From assembly GCA_012845835.1 (NCBI GenBank), contig JABAKD010000004.1, positions 2,939,433-3,003,432 on the forward strand: a stretch of 64,000 bases of DNA, in the 5' to 3' direction. Under the pieces are notes generated by a model, which worked only from the letters and a program-made list of their open reading frames with translations, made no database searches and was not told the origin of the DNA. The translations under genes and the position numbers were made by a program. Positions 10,121 through 20,272 of the stretch are shown piece by piece. The DNA is from Undaria pinnatifida (taxonomy: Eukaryota > Sar > Phaeophyceae > Laminariales > Alariaceae). Every line of letters begins with the position of its first letter. Positions within the stretch are counted from its first letter, which is position 1.

Positions 10121-10345
10121 TAATCACCGACAAACCGCGATGTACCGAGGACGGAGAAGCGCGTTACACCCAACCAAATAGGCAATGTACCGACAAACGA
10201 TTCGCCTATCATAATTCAGCTACAAGACTGCAATGGATCGAGGAAGGGGAAGGATCACTGAAAGGATCACGCGCCCATCGCATCACAACCATTCTCCCCC
10301 TCTCTGTCTAAGCTTTTCTTTAGCCTTTCTTTACCTTCTATACAA

Positions 10346-10648
10346 ATGGGCTCCATCAACAGCTACCCGAATGACACTCCAGTCAACAATCGGGGACAAG
10401 CCCTGGAAGCCCAACGCCTCCATGAATTATCTCGCTCGGGACAGGATAACAGCCGGAGGTACATAGGGTTCGCGAGATCTAACTGCCGGGATGCCCAAGG
10501 CATCTTTTGGGGGGCACGCTACAACCTCGTCAAAGACATCAAAGTTCCGGGTCAAACACGCCTGGAACGGAAAGACATGGCAGCGAAGCTTGAAAGGCAT
10601 GGACTCCTAGACAGGAGTGAGTACGAAACTATAAAGATGTTTATATAG
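10346..10648 (+). CDS. Unknown 100-residue ORF downstream of Copia, left arm
   Basis: Starts MGSINSYPND and ends SEYETIKMFI. Basic and hydrophilic, with R-R-Y-I-G-F and GIFWGARYNLVKDIKVPG in its middle; no membrane span, zinc finger or known motif is visible. The same frame is open in the right arm (11137-11556, minus strand), with a few substitutions and a longer N-terminus there. I do not recognise the family. Its place after pol is where some LTR elements carry an additional gene, but nothing in its sequence shows what it does. Confidence 0.45.
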   Translation: MGSINSYPNDTPVNNRGQALEAQRLHELSRSGQDNSRRYIGFARSNCRDAQGIFWGARYNLVKDIKVPGQTRLERKDMAAKLERHGLLDRSEYETIKMFI

Positions 10649-10683
10649 TCGCTCAAGTACTTACATAAGCGAGATGACTTGCT

Positions 10684-11100
10684 GTTTTCTATCGATAGCA
10701 GAGTATACAGTGTTTTAGTGCGGGCTAGGATCGGTGACTCAGTCGCTGACCCTTTTGATTTTCTCCTCGCCAGTAGTAAGTACAACGATATAGCCGAACG
10801 ACTGTCAGATATCTCGTACGTAAAATTTATCGATAGCAGAGTATACACTTTTTTTTAGTGCGGGCTTGGATCGGTGACTCGGTCGCCACCCTTTTGACTT
10901 TCTCCTCGCTAGTAGTATGTACAACGACATAGCCGAACGACTGTCATATATCTCGTACGTATTATGGACGAGATATCTGACAGTCGTTCGGCTATATCGT
11001 TGTACTTACTACTGGCGAGGAGAAAGTCAAAAGGGTCAGCGACTGAGTCACCGATCCAAGCCCGCACTAAAACACTGTATACTCTGCTATCGATAGAAAA
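10684..11100. repeat. 135-bp unit, two direct and one inverted copy
   Basis: Units at about 10684-10820 and 10836-10968 are direct repeats (shared blocks ATCGATAGCAGAGTATACA, TTAGTGCGGGCT, CAGTAGTAAGTACAACGA and GCCGAACGACTGTCA); a third, inverted copy at 10969-11100 is the start of the right palindrome arm. The inner unit is the most diverged. This places the palindrome centre next to a short tandem array. Confidence 0.8.
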
Positions 11101-11136
11101 CAGCAAGTCATCTCGCTTATGTAAGTACTTGAGCGA

Positions 11137-11556
11137 CTATATAAACATCTTTATAGTTTCGTACTCACTCCTGTCTAGGAGTCCATGCCTTTCAAGCTTC
11201 GCTGCCATGTCTTTCCGTTCCAGGCGTGTTTGACCCGGAACTTTGATGTCTTTGACGAGGTTGTAGCGTGCCCCCCAAAAGATGCCTTGGGCATCCCGGC
11301 AGTTAGATCTCGCGAACCCTATGTACCTCCGGCTGTTATCCTGTCCCGAGCGAGATAATTCATGGAGGCATTGGGCTTCCAGGGCTTGTCCCCGATTGTT
11401 GACTGGAGTGTTATTCGGGTAGCTGTTGCTGGAGCTCATTCCATTGTATAGAAGATGAAGAAAGGCTAAAGAAAAACGTGGACAGAGAGGGGGGGAAAGG
11501 TTGTGATGCGATGGGCGCGTGATCCTTTCAGTGATCCTTCCCCTTCCTCGGTCCAT
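11137..11556 (-). CDS. Unknown 139-residue ORF downstream of Copia pol, right arm
   Basis: Mirror copy of the 10346-10648 frame. It begins MDRGRGRITERITRP and has about 39 extra N-terminal residues; the last 100 residues match the left-arm protein except for scattered changes. It begins about 320 bases past the Copia polyprotein stop (11880) on the same strand, so it could be expressed from a spliced Copia transcript. Conservation of the open frame across both arms may only reflect recent duplication. Function unknown. Confidence 0.45.
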   Translation of the reverse strand: MDRGRGRITERITRPSHHNLSPPLCPRFSLAFLHLLYNGMSSSNSYPNNTPVNNRGQALEAQCLHELSRSGQDNSRRYIGFARSNCRDAQGIFWGARYNLVKDIKVPGQTRLERKDMAAKLERHGLLDRSEYETIKMFI

Positions 11557-11879
11557 TGCAGTCTTGTAGCTGAATTATGATAGGCGAATCATTTGTCGGT
11601 ACATTGCCTATGTGGTTGGGTGTAACGCGCTTCTCCGTCCTCGGTACATCGCGGTTTGTCGGTGATTAGAAAAATCCGATAGCACACGGCAAAATTAGAA
11701 ATAGGCTTGATTTTTCCCCACTTATGAAACGCTACAATCTCGTATGGAACTCCATGAAGCGATGATGTTTGCGATCATGGAGGTTCCGAGGTTGCCTGAA
11801 ATAATTTACAAGGCCGTCGCGGTAGTCAAAGGCGGTCTTGCGAGCCGGAGCTGTAGTTGCGACTTGAAGGCGTCGGATC

Positions 11880-12664
11880 TTAGAGGGAGGTCTCCGTGCT
11901 GAAGTCGTTGATCTTCGAGCAGAGGTCGTAGAAGGTTAGCTTATCGCAAAATTTGGTGAGGATATCAGCAAGCTAATTTTTCGAAGAGACGAACTCGGTG
12001 ATTACGTGATTACGATTCTGTCCGTGATCCAGTGTCTCAGAGCTGCAAATCTTATTGCAATGTGTTAGCTCGGGTTGGAATAATTGCCGTTCGCTGAAAG
12101 GAGAAGTGCTCCTCTGTTGTCGGAAGATATCCTGAAGCTCCTGAAGTTCGGCCATCCTAGCTCCCCAAGGATTCCTGATAGGTAAAGTCCATTTTTCGCG
12201 CAGGTGTTCAGAGCTATGAGTTCCACTTCGGTTGTGCTTTGAGCCGTGATCTTCTGTAGCTGACTCGAGAAATTGATGAGTCCTCCGGCCAAGAAGAACA
12301 TCGATCCGGTAGTAGACCTCATCTTTTTTGGGTTTCCCATACCATACGAAGCGTCGCAGTATCCGGTAAGATCGAAGCTGCTGCCCCTTTTGTACACAAT
12401 AGCCAGATTAGGTGTTCCTCGAAGGTATGGAAGGATTCTTTCAACCGCTGCCATATGCACCGATGTGGGTTTGGCCATGTGACGAGCTGCTTGAATCGTG
12501 CTGAGCACCACGCCGTACCTCGTACATTGGGTAAGAAAGATGAAACTTCCTACAATGGCTTTATAGAGCTTAGTCATTATCTCGTTTAGAAGTGCGCTTC
12601 CTTCCGGCTTTGCGCTTAATTCCTTTCCTATTCCGGGTACGTGCACTGGGTTGCAGTCACTCAT
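11880..12664 (-). pseudogene. RNase H end of Copia A polyprotein
   Basis: Contains YKAIVGSFIFLTQCTRYGV, HMAAVERILPYLRGT, DLTGYCDASYG (RNase H catalytic Asp), RSTTGSMFFLAGGLINFSS and TAQSTTEVELIAL (catalytic Glu). After a stop/frame change near 12065 the end can be read as ADILTKFCDKLTFYDLCSK with a TAA at 11880-11882, the usual Copia terminus. Confidence 0.85.
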
Positions 12665-12757
12665 GTTGAAACGCTCAAGTACCGAAAGTGTGTACTGTGC
12701 TTGACTGAGTTCGATCGTTCCGGCTTCCTTGTCGCGCTTTACTCCAATGCCCAGAAT

Positions 12758-13606
12758 TTAAGACACATCCCCGAGATCAGTCATAGCGAACTTTTCCATA
12801 ACCACACGTCGAACCTCGGCCATGCTTGCATTTGATGGTCCAGTGATGAGTAGGTCGTCGACGAAGAGAGTTAGCATGACGTAAGTGTTCCCATTTCCAT
12901 TTGTGTATACACAGGAATCAGGTGCTGTCGGCGTGAACCCCATTTTACGCAAGTCCTTGTCAATGGTGCTGTTCCAAATGCTTGGAGATGGGTGAAGTCC
13001 ATGTAAGCTTTTCCGCAGTTTCATTACAAGCGGTCGGTTGGTTCTCTCGTCTATCGTTTCAAAGCCTGGTGCTCGCTTGGTGCAGACGTCCTCTTCAAGC
13101 TTCCCGTTGAGAAATGCAGTTCGTACGTCGATGGCTAAAACTCGCCAATCACTTGATGCCGCTATAGCCAGCAGAAGACGCTGACTTTCAATGCGACAAA
13201 CAGGAGCGAACGTAGCAAAGCAATCCAGTCCATGCTGTTGAGCCCAACGTTGTACTACGGGCCTTGCTTCAAATCGTCCGTCGGTTTCAACCCGAGATAC
13301 CCACCGCGTTCCAATGATGGAGCAGCCCGGAGGAACCTTGGCTAATGGAATTAAATCGGCTACCTCGTGCTCATCGAGAATTTTGAGCTCCTTACGCATG
13401 ACTGCTTCCCATTCTCCCGCCTGTGGTGAGGCCATAGCCTGCGCGTACGTGTTGGGTACCGAAAGAGATGCCGGAGGATTTATTTTATCCATGCCGACAG
13501 CCCCAACGTACTGCGAGACAGCCTCGAACTGCTGTTTCGGGGAATCTTGGCATTGAAGTGCCTGCTGACGCGCTTTCGCTTGAGAAGTGGATGAACGCAG
13601 CCTCAT
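12758..13606 (-). pseudogene. Reverse transcriptase of Copia A
   Basis: RT_2 (Copia) signatures: SIIGTRWVSRVETDGRFEAR, FAPVCRIESQRLLLAIAAS, LAIDVRTAFLNGKL (catalytic Asp of motif A), KLRKSLHGLHPSPSIW and LTLFVDDLLITG (catalytic VDD, about 12875-12840). This 282-residue piece is the longest intact part of the polyprotein; its catalytic aspartates are kept. It stops at DLGDVS, just before a frame break to the RNase H piece. Confidence 0.9.
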
Positions 13607-13639
13607 GTGAAACGGCTTGTTGCCAGTTGCGTCGGTGTC

Positions 13640-14116
13640 GCTAGTTTCTAGCGATGAGATACCATGCTTGATGCTCTAATAGTCGTCCATAAAATCCGAG
13701 CCTGGCGCCAAATCGAAATTAGGGACTTCAGGTTCTTGCCCCCTCGAGTCTGCTGTTGGTAGAACGGTAGGCGGCTCTTCGATGAAGGAGACGTTGCGCG
13801 AGCTTGAAATTCTTCCCATGTAGCGATCATACACGCGGAAGGTAGGTTTGTCGCTGTCGTAGCCGATGAGAACACCTTCCCAAGCCTTAGGTTGAAACTT
13901 CGTGGTGTACACTTCAACGTGCACAAATACCCGAGTGCCGATAATCCCCAAAACTGAGAGGTCTGCATGCTTCCCGAACATCCAATGGTAGGGTGTGTCG
14001 CCGCCGATTGCAGCGTGCGGTAATCGGTTGATTAGAAAAACTGCTGTCGAAGCTATTTCTCCCCATAATGTTTCAGGAAGGTGTCCCTCATTGAGTAAAC
14101 AGAGAGCCATGTCCAT
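13640..14116 (-). pseudogene. Integrase C-terminal part and linker of Copia A
   Basis: Readable as LPETLWGEIASTAVFLINRLP, TPYHWMFGKHADLSVL, TRVFVHVE and KAWEGVLIGYDSDKPTFRVYD, the typical end of the Copia integrase core and its GKH/GYD region before the RT. The stretch 14117-14274 that should hold the second catalytic Asp and Glu is out of frame. Confidence 0.8.
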
Positions 14117-14274
14117 AATAGTACGCCCGTCACGTTCCGAATCACCGTTCTGCTGCGGTGTGTACAGGGCCGAGAAGTGCTGACGAATATCAGTTGATTT
14201 TCTATATTACTGAAAGCTGCCGCCCCCATTATCAGAACGTAGATGAGCCCTAGAGGGATGGCTAGATCTTGAAT

Positions 14275-15174
14275 TTATCTGCTGAGGGTGTATAGCGTGT
14301 CACTTTTCTTTTCAATGAAGTAGACAGCTGTTAGCCTGCTGTGATGGTCGGTATACTTTGCCATGTAGGCGTATCCTCCGATCGCCTTGGGCGTCACAGG
14401 TCCGAGCAGGTCAGTACTTATCAGATTTGAACGTTTGCTGGAAGGGTCAGGCCGCGATGTTTCAGGATGTGTCTGTTGAGTGCTCTTGTTGATTTTGCAC
14501 GTTTCACACGCCGATAGAGTGTCTGAAAACTCACCCCACACTCTGCAAATTTTTTCACCTTGGCCATCACCTGCCCATTGGGATGGCCCAACCTCTTGTG
14601 CCAGATATTAGCTGGAACGGTTTTAGGCAGGGAAGTCGCTTTGGGAGTCGTCGAAGCATGAATAGCGAGGACGGTTTCCGGCTTAAAGTTTTTGCCAGAA
14701 ATGGTCGGAAACGCTGTCTCAGGTGTTCGGCTGGTAGCACCAGTGGTGAGGTCGAGATGATACAGAGAAGAGCAGTGGCTGTTTTTACGTAGGGGTATAG
14801 CAAATGCACCCATGTCCAGATACGACTTCGTGGCGATGATATAGTGACCCCTCTCGCAGCAGCTGATCCCCCCGAAAATAGGTACCTGCTTAGCCCTGGT
14901 ACGACCGTGACAGGAAGCTGTACAGAGTGCTTAGAGCCTATATGGTCCAACACTTCAACGAACAAGACCCCTTGACCAACGCCATAAAGGCGATGGTTTC
15001 CCGCTACGTTGATTGTTACGGGAGGGTCCAGCTGTACGTTGTGGTTTATTTTATGTTCAATGCCCGGTAGAAGCTGCTTGTCGACGAAGTGGCTAGAAGC
15101 TCCGCTGTCCGGAGTCATGGAGAAGTCGACGGGCTGCGCGGCGATGTTGATCGGAGGTGCGGCGATGGCAGAAT
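14275..15174 (-). pseudogene. Protease and integrase N-terminal part of Copia A
   Basis: Aspartic protease motif MTPDSGASSHFVD (about 15118-15080) with the D-S-G-A active-site signature, then TVVPGLSRYLFS. A frameshift near 14830 moves the reading to the frame with IWHKRLGHPNGQVM (GAG-pre-integrase, about 14605-14560), and another near 14540 to ACETCKINKSTQQ and STDLLGPVTPKAIGGYAYM, the zinc-binding and first catalytic-Asp region of integrase. The frame closes at about 14275 (TLYTLSR). Confidence 0.85.
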
Positions 15175-16515
15175 AACCTATACCAACTGGAGGTGAGTTT
15201 GGACAGGGAGAAGTCGCGGAGGACGTACAAGTAGCTGCTGTAGTCGCAGCCGCAGTAGTGGATGGAGCATGTGTCACGGGGACATAAGCTTCCATTTGCG
15301 TTGTTGAAGTTGGAGTTGTGGCGGTGTTGGTGTCGGCGCTGCAGGTGTTATTGTGCCGACCATTTTGTTGATCAGGACAAGGGCGACGGGTTACATTGTC
15401 GTCCCGTATTTGAGACCGACAGTCGCTATTACCGTGGCGATCGGTATTATGCAGGCTACACGAAGATTTCTTTCGAGGTGTCGGTGGAGGTTTCTTCCCC
15501 GACATCTTTCCCTTGCGTTGAAAGCAATTTTGGAATCGATGGCCTGGCTTTTTGCAGCGTGAACAGGTCACTACTGCTGAGGGTGTTGACGTTACTACCA
15601 TAGCAGATTCACGCCCCTTCGCTTTTCGCAAAGGCCCGTTCCGCATAGCTCTATTCGCGTATATATTACGCATTGTTATCACAGCTCGGTCGAGTGTGAA
15701 GTCATCATCTGCTTCGGCGCTACATTTTATTTTCAGGTATTCATCCGTGAGTCCTTCCAGCACTATGTCCAATATGCTGTCATCGTTGAATACCTCTCCC
15801 ATGTCCACCAATTCATCCCGTAAATAGTATGCTTCATTTTTAAACACGTCTGGGTCTTGCCCATCCGTCATGACCATATGCGTTAGTTGTTGTATGAGTA
15901 GTCTATACGTCTACGTTGGCGGGTGGAATTTTGATATTTTCTCACCATGCCATCCCAAGCAGCCTTTCCATTCGCAAGGTCACCTCGTTTGGACTTGAAT
16001 TGTAGGAGAAAGCTGGCCGCAGTTCCCGATGCACTCAGGAACAAGAAGTCGAAGAGAAGACGGTTGGCGCGGGGCCAGTGCTTGATGTCTTCTGAATTCG
16101 AGATGTTGTCATCCGTGGCCAATAAAACTGATGTTGCGGCTGGGAGTGTAGAATATCCTCAAGATGATGGCAGCAGATGCGCCGTGCCCACGCAAGTACT
16201 CCCTGTGTCCGACTGTACATTTTCTGCTGTGTCCACTGGGGGTGTTTTCCCGGACTGAGTGTCCGTTTTGTCAGTGGCCTGGCTGCGAGTTACTGATCGT
16301 GGAGGCCTACTTCTTCTAGAAGATGGACGAGGACTAATTAGTTTGGGCTCAGGGCAAGGACGCCCTTCCAGGATATCAGAGATCCCGGCATGACGCATAC
16401 ATATCACGAACTGAGCCGCGCGTTTCCATACGTCGAACTTAAGCCCATCGAATTTTCCGTCGAGAGCTCTAACGAGCTTGGCTACCGCATCATCTGTTAT
16501 CGTGGACTCTTCCAT
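15175..16515 (-). pseudogene. Gag of Copia A
   Basis: Likely start at 16515 (MEESTITDDA), followed by KFDGLKFDVWKRAAQFVI, the usual Copia Gag opening in which a Trp-containing helix precedes the UBN2-type domain. An ATG at 16590 would add an Ala-Ser repeat from a GATGCT microsatellite. The frame breaks near 16140. The middle continues ANRLLFDFLFL and LANGKAAWDGMVRKYQN (15883-16122), then DELVDMGEVFNDDSILD and DFTLDRAVITMRNIYANR. A CX2CX4HX4C zinc knuckle CSRCKKPGHRFQNC lies at about 15565-15524, followed by a Thr/Ser/Pro-rich linker. Gag would form the virus-like particle. Confidence 0.85.
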
Positions 16516-16664
16516 GGTGATGCTGATACTGATCACTGATGCTGATGCTGATGCTGATGCTGTAGCCTGCTTAATGAAGGTTTCTGTCAAACGTCCTGGT
16601 AAGATGCGACATACTTCAATGAAATGTCGCTTGGTGCCGATCGATGTTTATATCGATGGTCGAA

Positions 16665-16675
16665 GGCTCATAACC
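16665..16675 (-). other. Primer-binding site of Copia A
   Basis: Minus strand reads TTCACA then GGTTATGAGCCTTCG. GGTTATG-GCC is the primer-binding site type used by Drosophila copia and relatives, which prime from an internal fragment of initiator tRNA-Met. It places the inner edge of the 5' LTR at 16676. A tandem CAGGTTATTCACAGGTTAT lies across the junction. Confidence 0.65.
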
Positions 16676-17047
16676 TGTGAATAACCTGTGAATACAACGG
16701 TTGTGTGGAGGCTCTGTCTTCTATGCGAAGAGATGCAGAGGTTGCACCGAAGTGTCTGCTAGGATCACTTGTGATAAGGAAGAAAAGGGATAGTTTGGAA
16801 AGGGCGCTTAAGGCCAAAGAGAGAAGAAGAAAAAGAAGAAGAAGGAAAAGTAGGGAGAGAAGGGAAAGTGATCATGGTGGGTTGCATCACCACTTGATGC
16901 TTACGGAACAATGCCCATAGGCCGGTAGAATACCGGGACAACGGGACAACCTTAACATACTCAAATCTACGTTTACATCTAGGTTCCACCGAAGATTCAA
17001 TGTAAGATTCAACGTAAGATTCAACTGCATATCTTTTATAACTAACT
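16676..17047. other. Presumed 5' LTR region of Copia A, outer edge not found
   Basis: Starts TGTGAATAACC and holds a purine-rich AGAAGAAAAAGAAG stretch (16815-16865) and three 12-base GTAAGATTCAAC-like units (about 16990-17026). Without a second LTR copy the outer boundary cannot be placed. Confidence 0.35.
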
Positions 17048-17110
17048 TTCAAGGACGTCAGCCGTGAATTTGACGAATTTCAGGTCAATACTCATCTTTG
17101 CAAGCTGCGT
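17048..17110 (+). repeat. Family 1 end motif
   Basis: GACGTCAGCCGTGAATTTGA, TTTCAGGTCAATACTCATC and TTTGCAAGCTGCGT match the conserved end block. It lies about 130 bases before the MFS exon. Confidence 0.65.
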
Positions 17111-17238
17111 TGTTGGTACTCGTAATATACTATATGAGTGAGTTTTGATATATTCGAGAATAGACTGCGCATTAACTTAGATTTGAATCCAAAGTTTATG
17201 CTCTCAACACCGACGCTCTTACCTGCATGACACTCTAG

Positions 17239-17414
17239 CTTCCCATTCCTGCGCCCCAACCTGGTTGGGGCGATTGCAGCTCTTCTGCTCCTACCGATTG
17301 TAATAATCTTCATTCCTGAGACGAACAATTTGGAAGAACAGCGAGCTGAGCGTAACGCTATCAGGTGGGGCACGAGAATAAGCCTTGATAGGTCAGAGTA
17401 CGACGATATGCAGC
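17239..17414 (+). CDS. Exon of an MFS transporter (DHA1/ZIFL-like), middle part
   Basis: An acceptor (CACTCTAG, ending 17238) opens a frame reading FPFLRPNLVGAIAALLLLP, then VIIFIPETNNLEEQRAE, up to a GTAAGC donor at 17415. PNLV followed by a hydrophobic helix and a PET motif is typical of transmembrane segments 5-6 of drug:H+ antiporter-1 and zinc-induced-facilitator-like transporters; the charged EEQRAERNAI tail would start the long cytosolic loop. The neighbouring exons are not recognised: upstream lies Copia A, downstream Copia B. The piece at 29924-30148 could be the last exon of the same gene. It could equally be a relic. Confidence 0.6.
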
Positions 17415-19226
17415 GTAAGCATGTAAGCAATCAGTAGGAACGTCGTCTGTATTGCACACCGTAAGTGAGATAATCAACTCAGGGATCATGCCGCAGGCTT
17501 TGGCGAATGATAACGTGGTCTCAGGGTTTTTCGAACGGTCCATGATACATCCGTTCAGCGGCTGTAACTCGCGGGCGGTTTCGAATGACCTTTTGCGCTG
17601 TCGCGAGTGATCCATCGCTTCCGCAAGAGCGGATTATCGTCTTTGGCAAGTCGTAGGTACAGGCCACGGCTATGTTATTTTTTCAAGACGGCGTAGGATT
17701 TTCCCCACGGTAGGCTTCAACCATTCGCGTAATTCGTGGCGATATTTTGATCGTTGGCCTCTTTGTAGCATCCAGAAACTGACTGAGACTGTAAGATCGG
17801 TGAAAAGCTCTACCAGAATGGATGTACTACTCTGGACAATATAATATCATGTTCCACGTCAACCGTGACATATAGCCGTCAAGTGATGTACAATACCTTG
17901 TTTCACGTTCACCATGAGATACAGCCGATAGAGTGATGTGAATTGCTTTGATTTCGTTTCGTTGGGTATACTGTCCCCATTGGCACTGGTCGCATCTTTC
18001 CCGTTGAACCGAGAGGTACTTCACTAATAGCAACTTTTTGGAAATCTCAACCTTGGATTATCGTCCTGTAGTGTGAGGTGGTTGACGAAACACTCTGCCG
18101 CATAGCCGCATGTGTGACGAACAACTCGGCGACCAGACTGTGCGTTTGCAGTGCAACATATTCGCGTTTTGCCTTCTATGGGGGAAACGACTGGCATCTA
18201 TCTTCACACGAGCTTCGTTTTGTTTCATACGCAAGAGATATACCCCAATATCCTGACATAAATGAATGCGCACGCGTTCGAGGCGCACAATCTACCTACG
18301 GCAATTTGCGACGCTTTCCTCACTTGGCGAAATCAAGAGGGCTGGTGCTAAGCAACTTGTCGACGAACAACTTACCGGGGAAAAAATTACCGACGAAGCG
18401 CCTGTTTTCGGGGCAACGAGTCTGCTTTCCGACGACACAAGAGAATATATTGTTTATCATACATTGGCGGATCGGGAAGAGATGGACGAGCTGCGTCAAC
18501 CATTGTGACGTGCACCGGAACTCGACATGGAAGGCTCTAACGCCGTCATCGGCGAACGCTCGGACACGATTAACACGTTCTGCGATGGCGATTATAACGG
18601 GATGACCGCCCAAGACCGGCCCGGCGTATGCCGGCCCGGCGTATGCTGACCAGATGGACTTCTGGCCACACCGAACGTTAAGATCCTCCTTTTTCTCGAG
18701 TGTGCATCGTACAGGTAAGGCGGCATGATCGACGGCAACAGTACACAGCCACTTCAGACTCGGGCTAATATATGGGAAGCTCTATTCCTTTGCACTCAAA
18801 TGTTTCTTTCCAACGGGGCTACAGCTACAATGATGCTGTAGTGGTGCTGTAATATCGCTATTAACCGAGTAACCGCCCGATATTGTTCGAATACAATTGG
18901 AATACGATTCGTGTTTTCGATAATGTTCGGGGCATGTCTAGGCCATGGCAACGTTAGTCGAGTTGAATTTGTTTTATCACGTTCGGTTTTTGGGTGGGTT
19001 GTAGCACTCCTCGGGTGCGGAGCCTCATAAACCCTTTCGTTCACACCCAGCGTAGCATGCACTGTCGCACCACTGTATTATTCTTCTTTGCTGCCCGAAA
19101 TTCTGGGCGATGTATTATGCTCATCATACGGTCCCCCGCGGTTATCGAGAGCGTTAATAATCCAAAATATTTCCCCGTTGCTTGCTATTGCGATGGTCGT
19201 AGCACACCTTCTACGAATCATGTCAC
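17415..19226. other. Mostly unrecognised DNA after the MFS exon
   Basis: No clear gene. A stretch at about 18266-18640 is described separately. At 18619-18650 a 15-base unit GCCCGGCGTATGCCG is duplicated. Confidence 0.45.
18266..18640 (+). pseudogene. Possible acidic loop exon or coding relic
   Basis: One frame reads GAKQLVDEQLTGEKITDEAP, FGATSLLSDDTREYIVYHTL and ADREEMDELRQPL, meets TGA at 18506, then continues APELDMEGSNAVIGERSDT and FCDGDYNGMTAQDRPG to about 18640. The acidic, hydrophilic composition would suit the central cytosolic loop of the MFS protein whose TM5-6 exon lies 850 bases upstream on the same strand. The internal stop and missing clear splice sites keep this speculative. 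Confidence 0.25.
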
Positions 19227-19730
19227 TGTTAAAGAACAAGGTCCACAAGGAATCGACCCGTTAAAGGTAGATGTTCTCTACACAGTCAAATAGGTGTATG
19301 CAGAATACTGGGCAAGCTGTCAAACCGTGGGTTAGACGTTGTTTTCCTTCATTATGAGGCCACATATTTTACACGGCATTCACCAAGTAATAACGTGTTG
19401 ACTGAGGTCACGTGCGCAAGATCGACGGGTAGACTAGGTCACGTGCATAAGACTGACCTGGGTGCCGTATTAGGATACTACACCATACGACATAAAAATT
19501 ACTTACCGTAAGAGGGAAGAGACACGAGTGCTTGCGCATTAGATTTACTCTTCACACTTGTATCTGAACGCGGACAGTTCATTGTGGGTTAAGTGCTTCT
19601 TGGCCACCAAGAGTCCATTTTAAGTGATCCACCACAGTCCGAACCATAATTAGACAGGCTCGAGCTCGTCTTGCCATGACGCTGTGTTGGCCTCTGCATG
19701 TTGTTATCGGTCAGTCACCACATTATAACA
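19227..19730 (+). repeat. 5' LTR of Copia B
   Basis: Starts TGTTAAAGAACAAGG and ends CATTATAACA directly before the primer-binding site, giving the TG...CA ends expected of an LTR. It shares with the 3' LTR blocks such as CGTTAAAGGTAGATGTTC, CACCAAGTAATAACGTGTTG and TTTACTCTTCACAC. The last 90 bases align poorly with the 3' copy. Confidence 0.8.
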
Positions 19731-19744
19731 GGTTTTGAGCCCCG
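19731..19744 (+). other. Primer-binding site of Copia B
   Basis: GGTTTTGAGCCCCG immediately follows the LTR terminus ATAACA. It differs by one base in the core from the GGTTATGAGCC site of Copia A and belongs to the half-initiator-tRNA type. Confidence 0.65.
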
Positions 19745-19902
19745 TTAGCGTGCAGCACATATCGCATGACCACCGCCTGCGTTGGACCACAAGATTGGCG
19801 ATTTTTCTGGGACACAACCACGAGAAAACTAGGAGCCAAACGTGTATCGAGTCGAACGGCACTGTAACAAGGTGCACGAAGAAAAGAAAGCCCGGCAGAT
19901 AT

Positions 19903-20215
19903 ACCGACCCGCTTCAGGCGATCTACGTACAAAAATCGAGCTGAACGATATAAGGAAGCGCGGCGGGCAGGCCGGCATGCTGCAAGCGATCTGCGTACAA
20001 GATCGAGCTGTACGACAGACCGGCACGCTTCAGGCGATCTGCGTACAAGGTCGAGCTGAACGAATAAAGGAAGCCTCGCAGACATACCGGCACGCTTCAG
20101 ACGGTTCACGAACATAATCAGGATGAACGAAACAAAAAGGAAGCACTGCGAGCAGGCCGGCACGCTTCTGGTGGTTCACAGACAGAATTGAGCTGGACGA
20201 GAGAAGAATCCAACG
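19903..20215 (+). repeat. Tandem repeats in the Copia B leader
   Basis: About five degenerate units of 50-70 bases between PBS and gag. Each carries GGC-CGCTTCAGGCGATC-like, GCGTACAAGGTCGAGCTGAA-like and AAGGAAGC blocks; the last two units replace the first block with GACGGTTCACGAACA. They contain no start codon in frame with gag, so they are probably leader or packaging repeats. Confidence 0.75.
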
Positions 20216-20272
20216 GGATAAGTCAGCACAAGCAGCGCATTCAGAGCAGTTTTATAGGAGCCCGGAGACGTC

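Larger units (their letters stand above)
10121..11668. repeat. Large palindrome: 0.7-kb inverted repeat arms
   Basis: Left arm 10121-10816 is the near-exact reverse complement of right arm 10969-11668, with a 152-base spacer. Both arms start at TAATCACCGACAAACCGCG. The left arm follows a plus-strand Copia gag relic; the right arm follows the 3' end of the minus-strand Copia element. Each arm therefore sits downstream of a Copia of its own orientation and is best read as that family's 3' region, duplicated tail to tail. Differences between arms are few (for example MGSINSY versus MSSSNSY in the encoded frame), suggesting recent duplication or gene conversion. Confidence 0.9.
11880..16675 (-). 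mobile_element. Copia-type LTR retrotransposon A (decayed)
   Basis: Domain order from right to left on the minus strand is primer-binding site, Gag, zinc knuckle, protease, GAG-pre-integrase/integrase, reverse transcriptase and RNase H: the Copia (Pseudoviridae-type) order. The frame is broken at several places (near 16140, 14800, 14540, 14200, 13640 and 12750), so no single polyprotein can be made. The 5' LTR should start at 16676, next to the PBS, but I cannot find a matching 3' LTR, because the 3' side runs into the palindrome. Its gag duplicate lies at 9108-10120. Confidence 0.9.
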
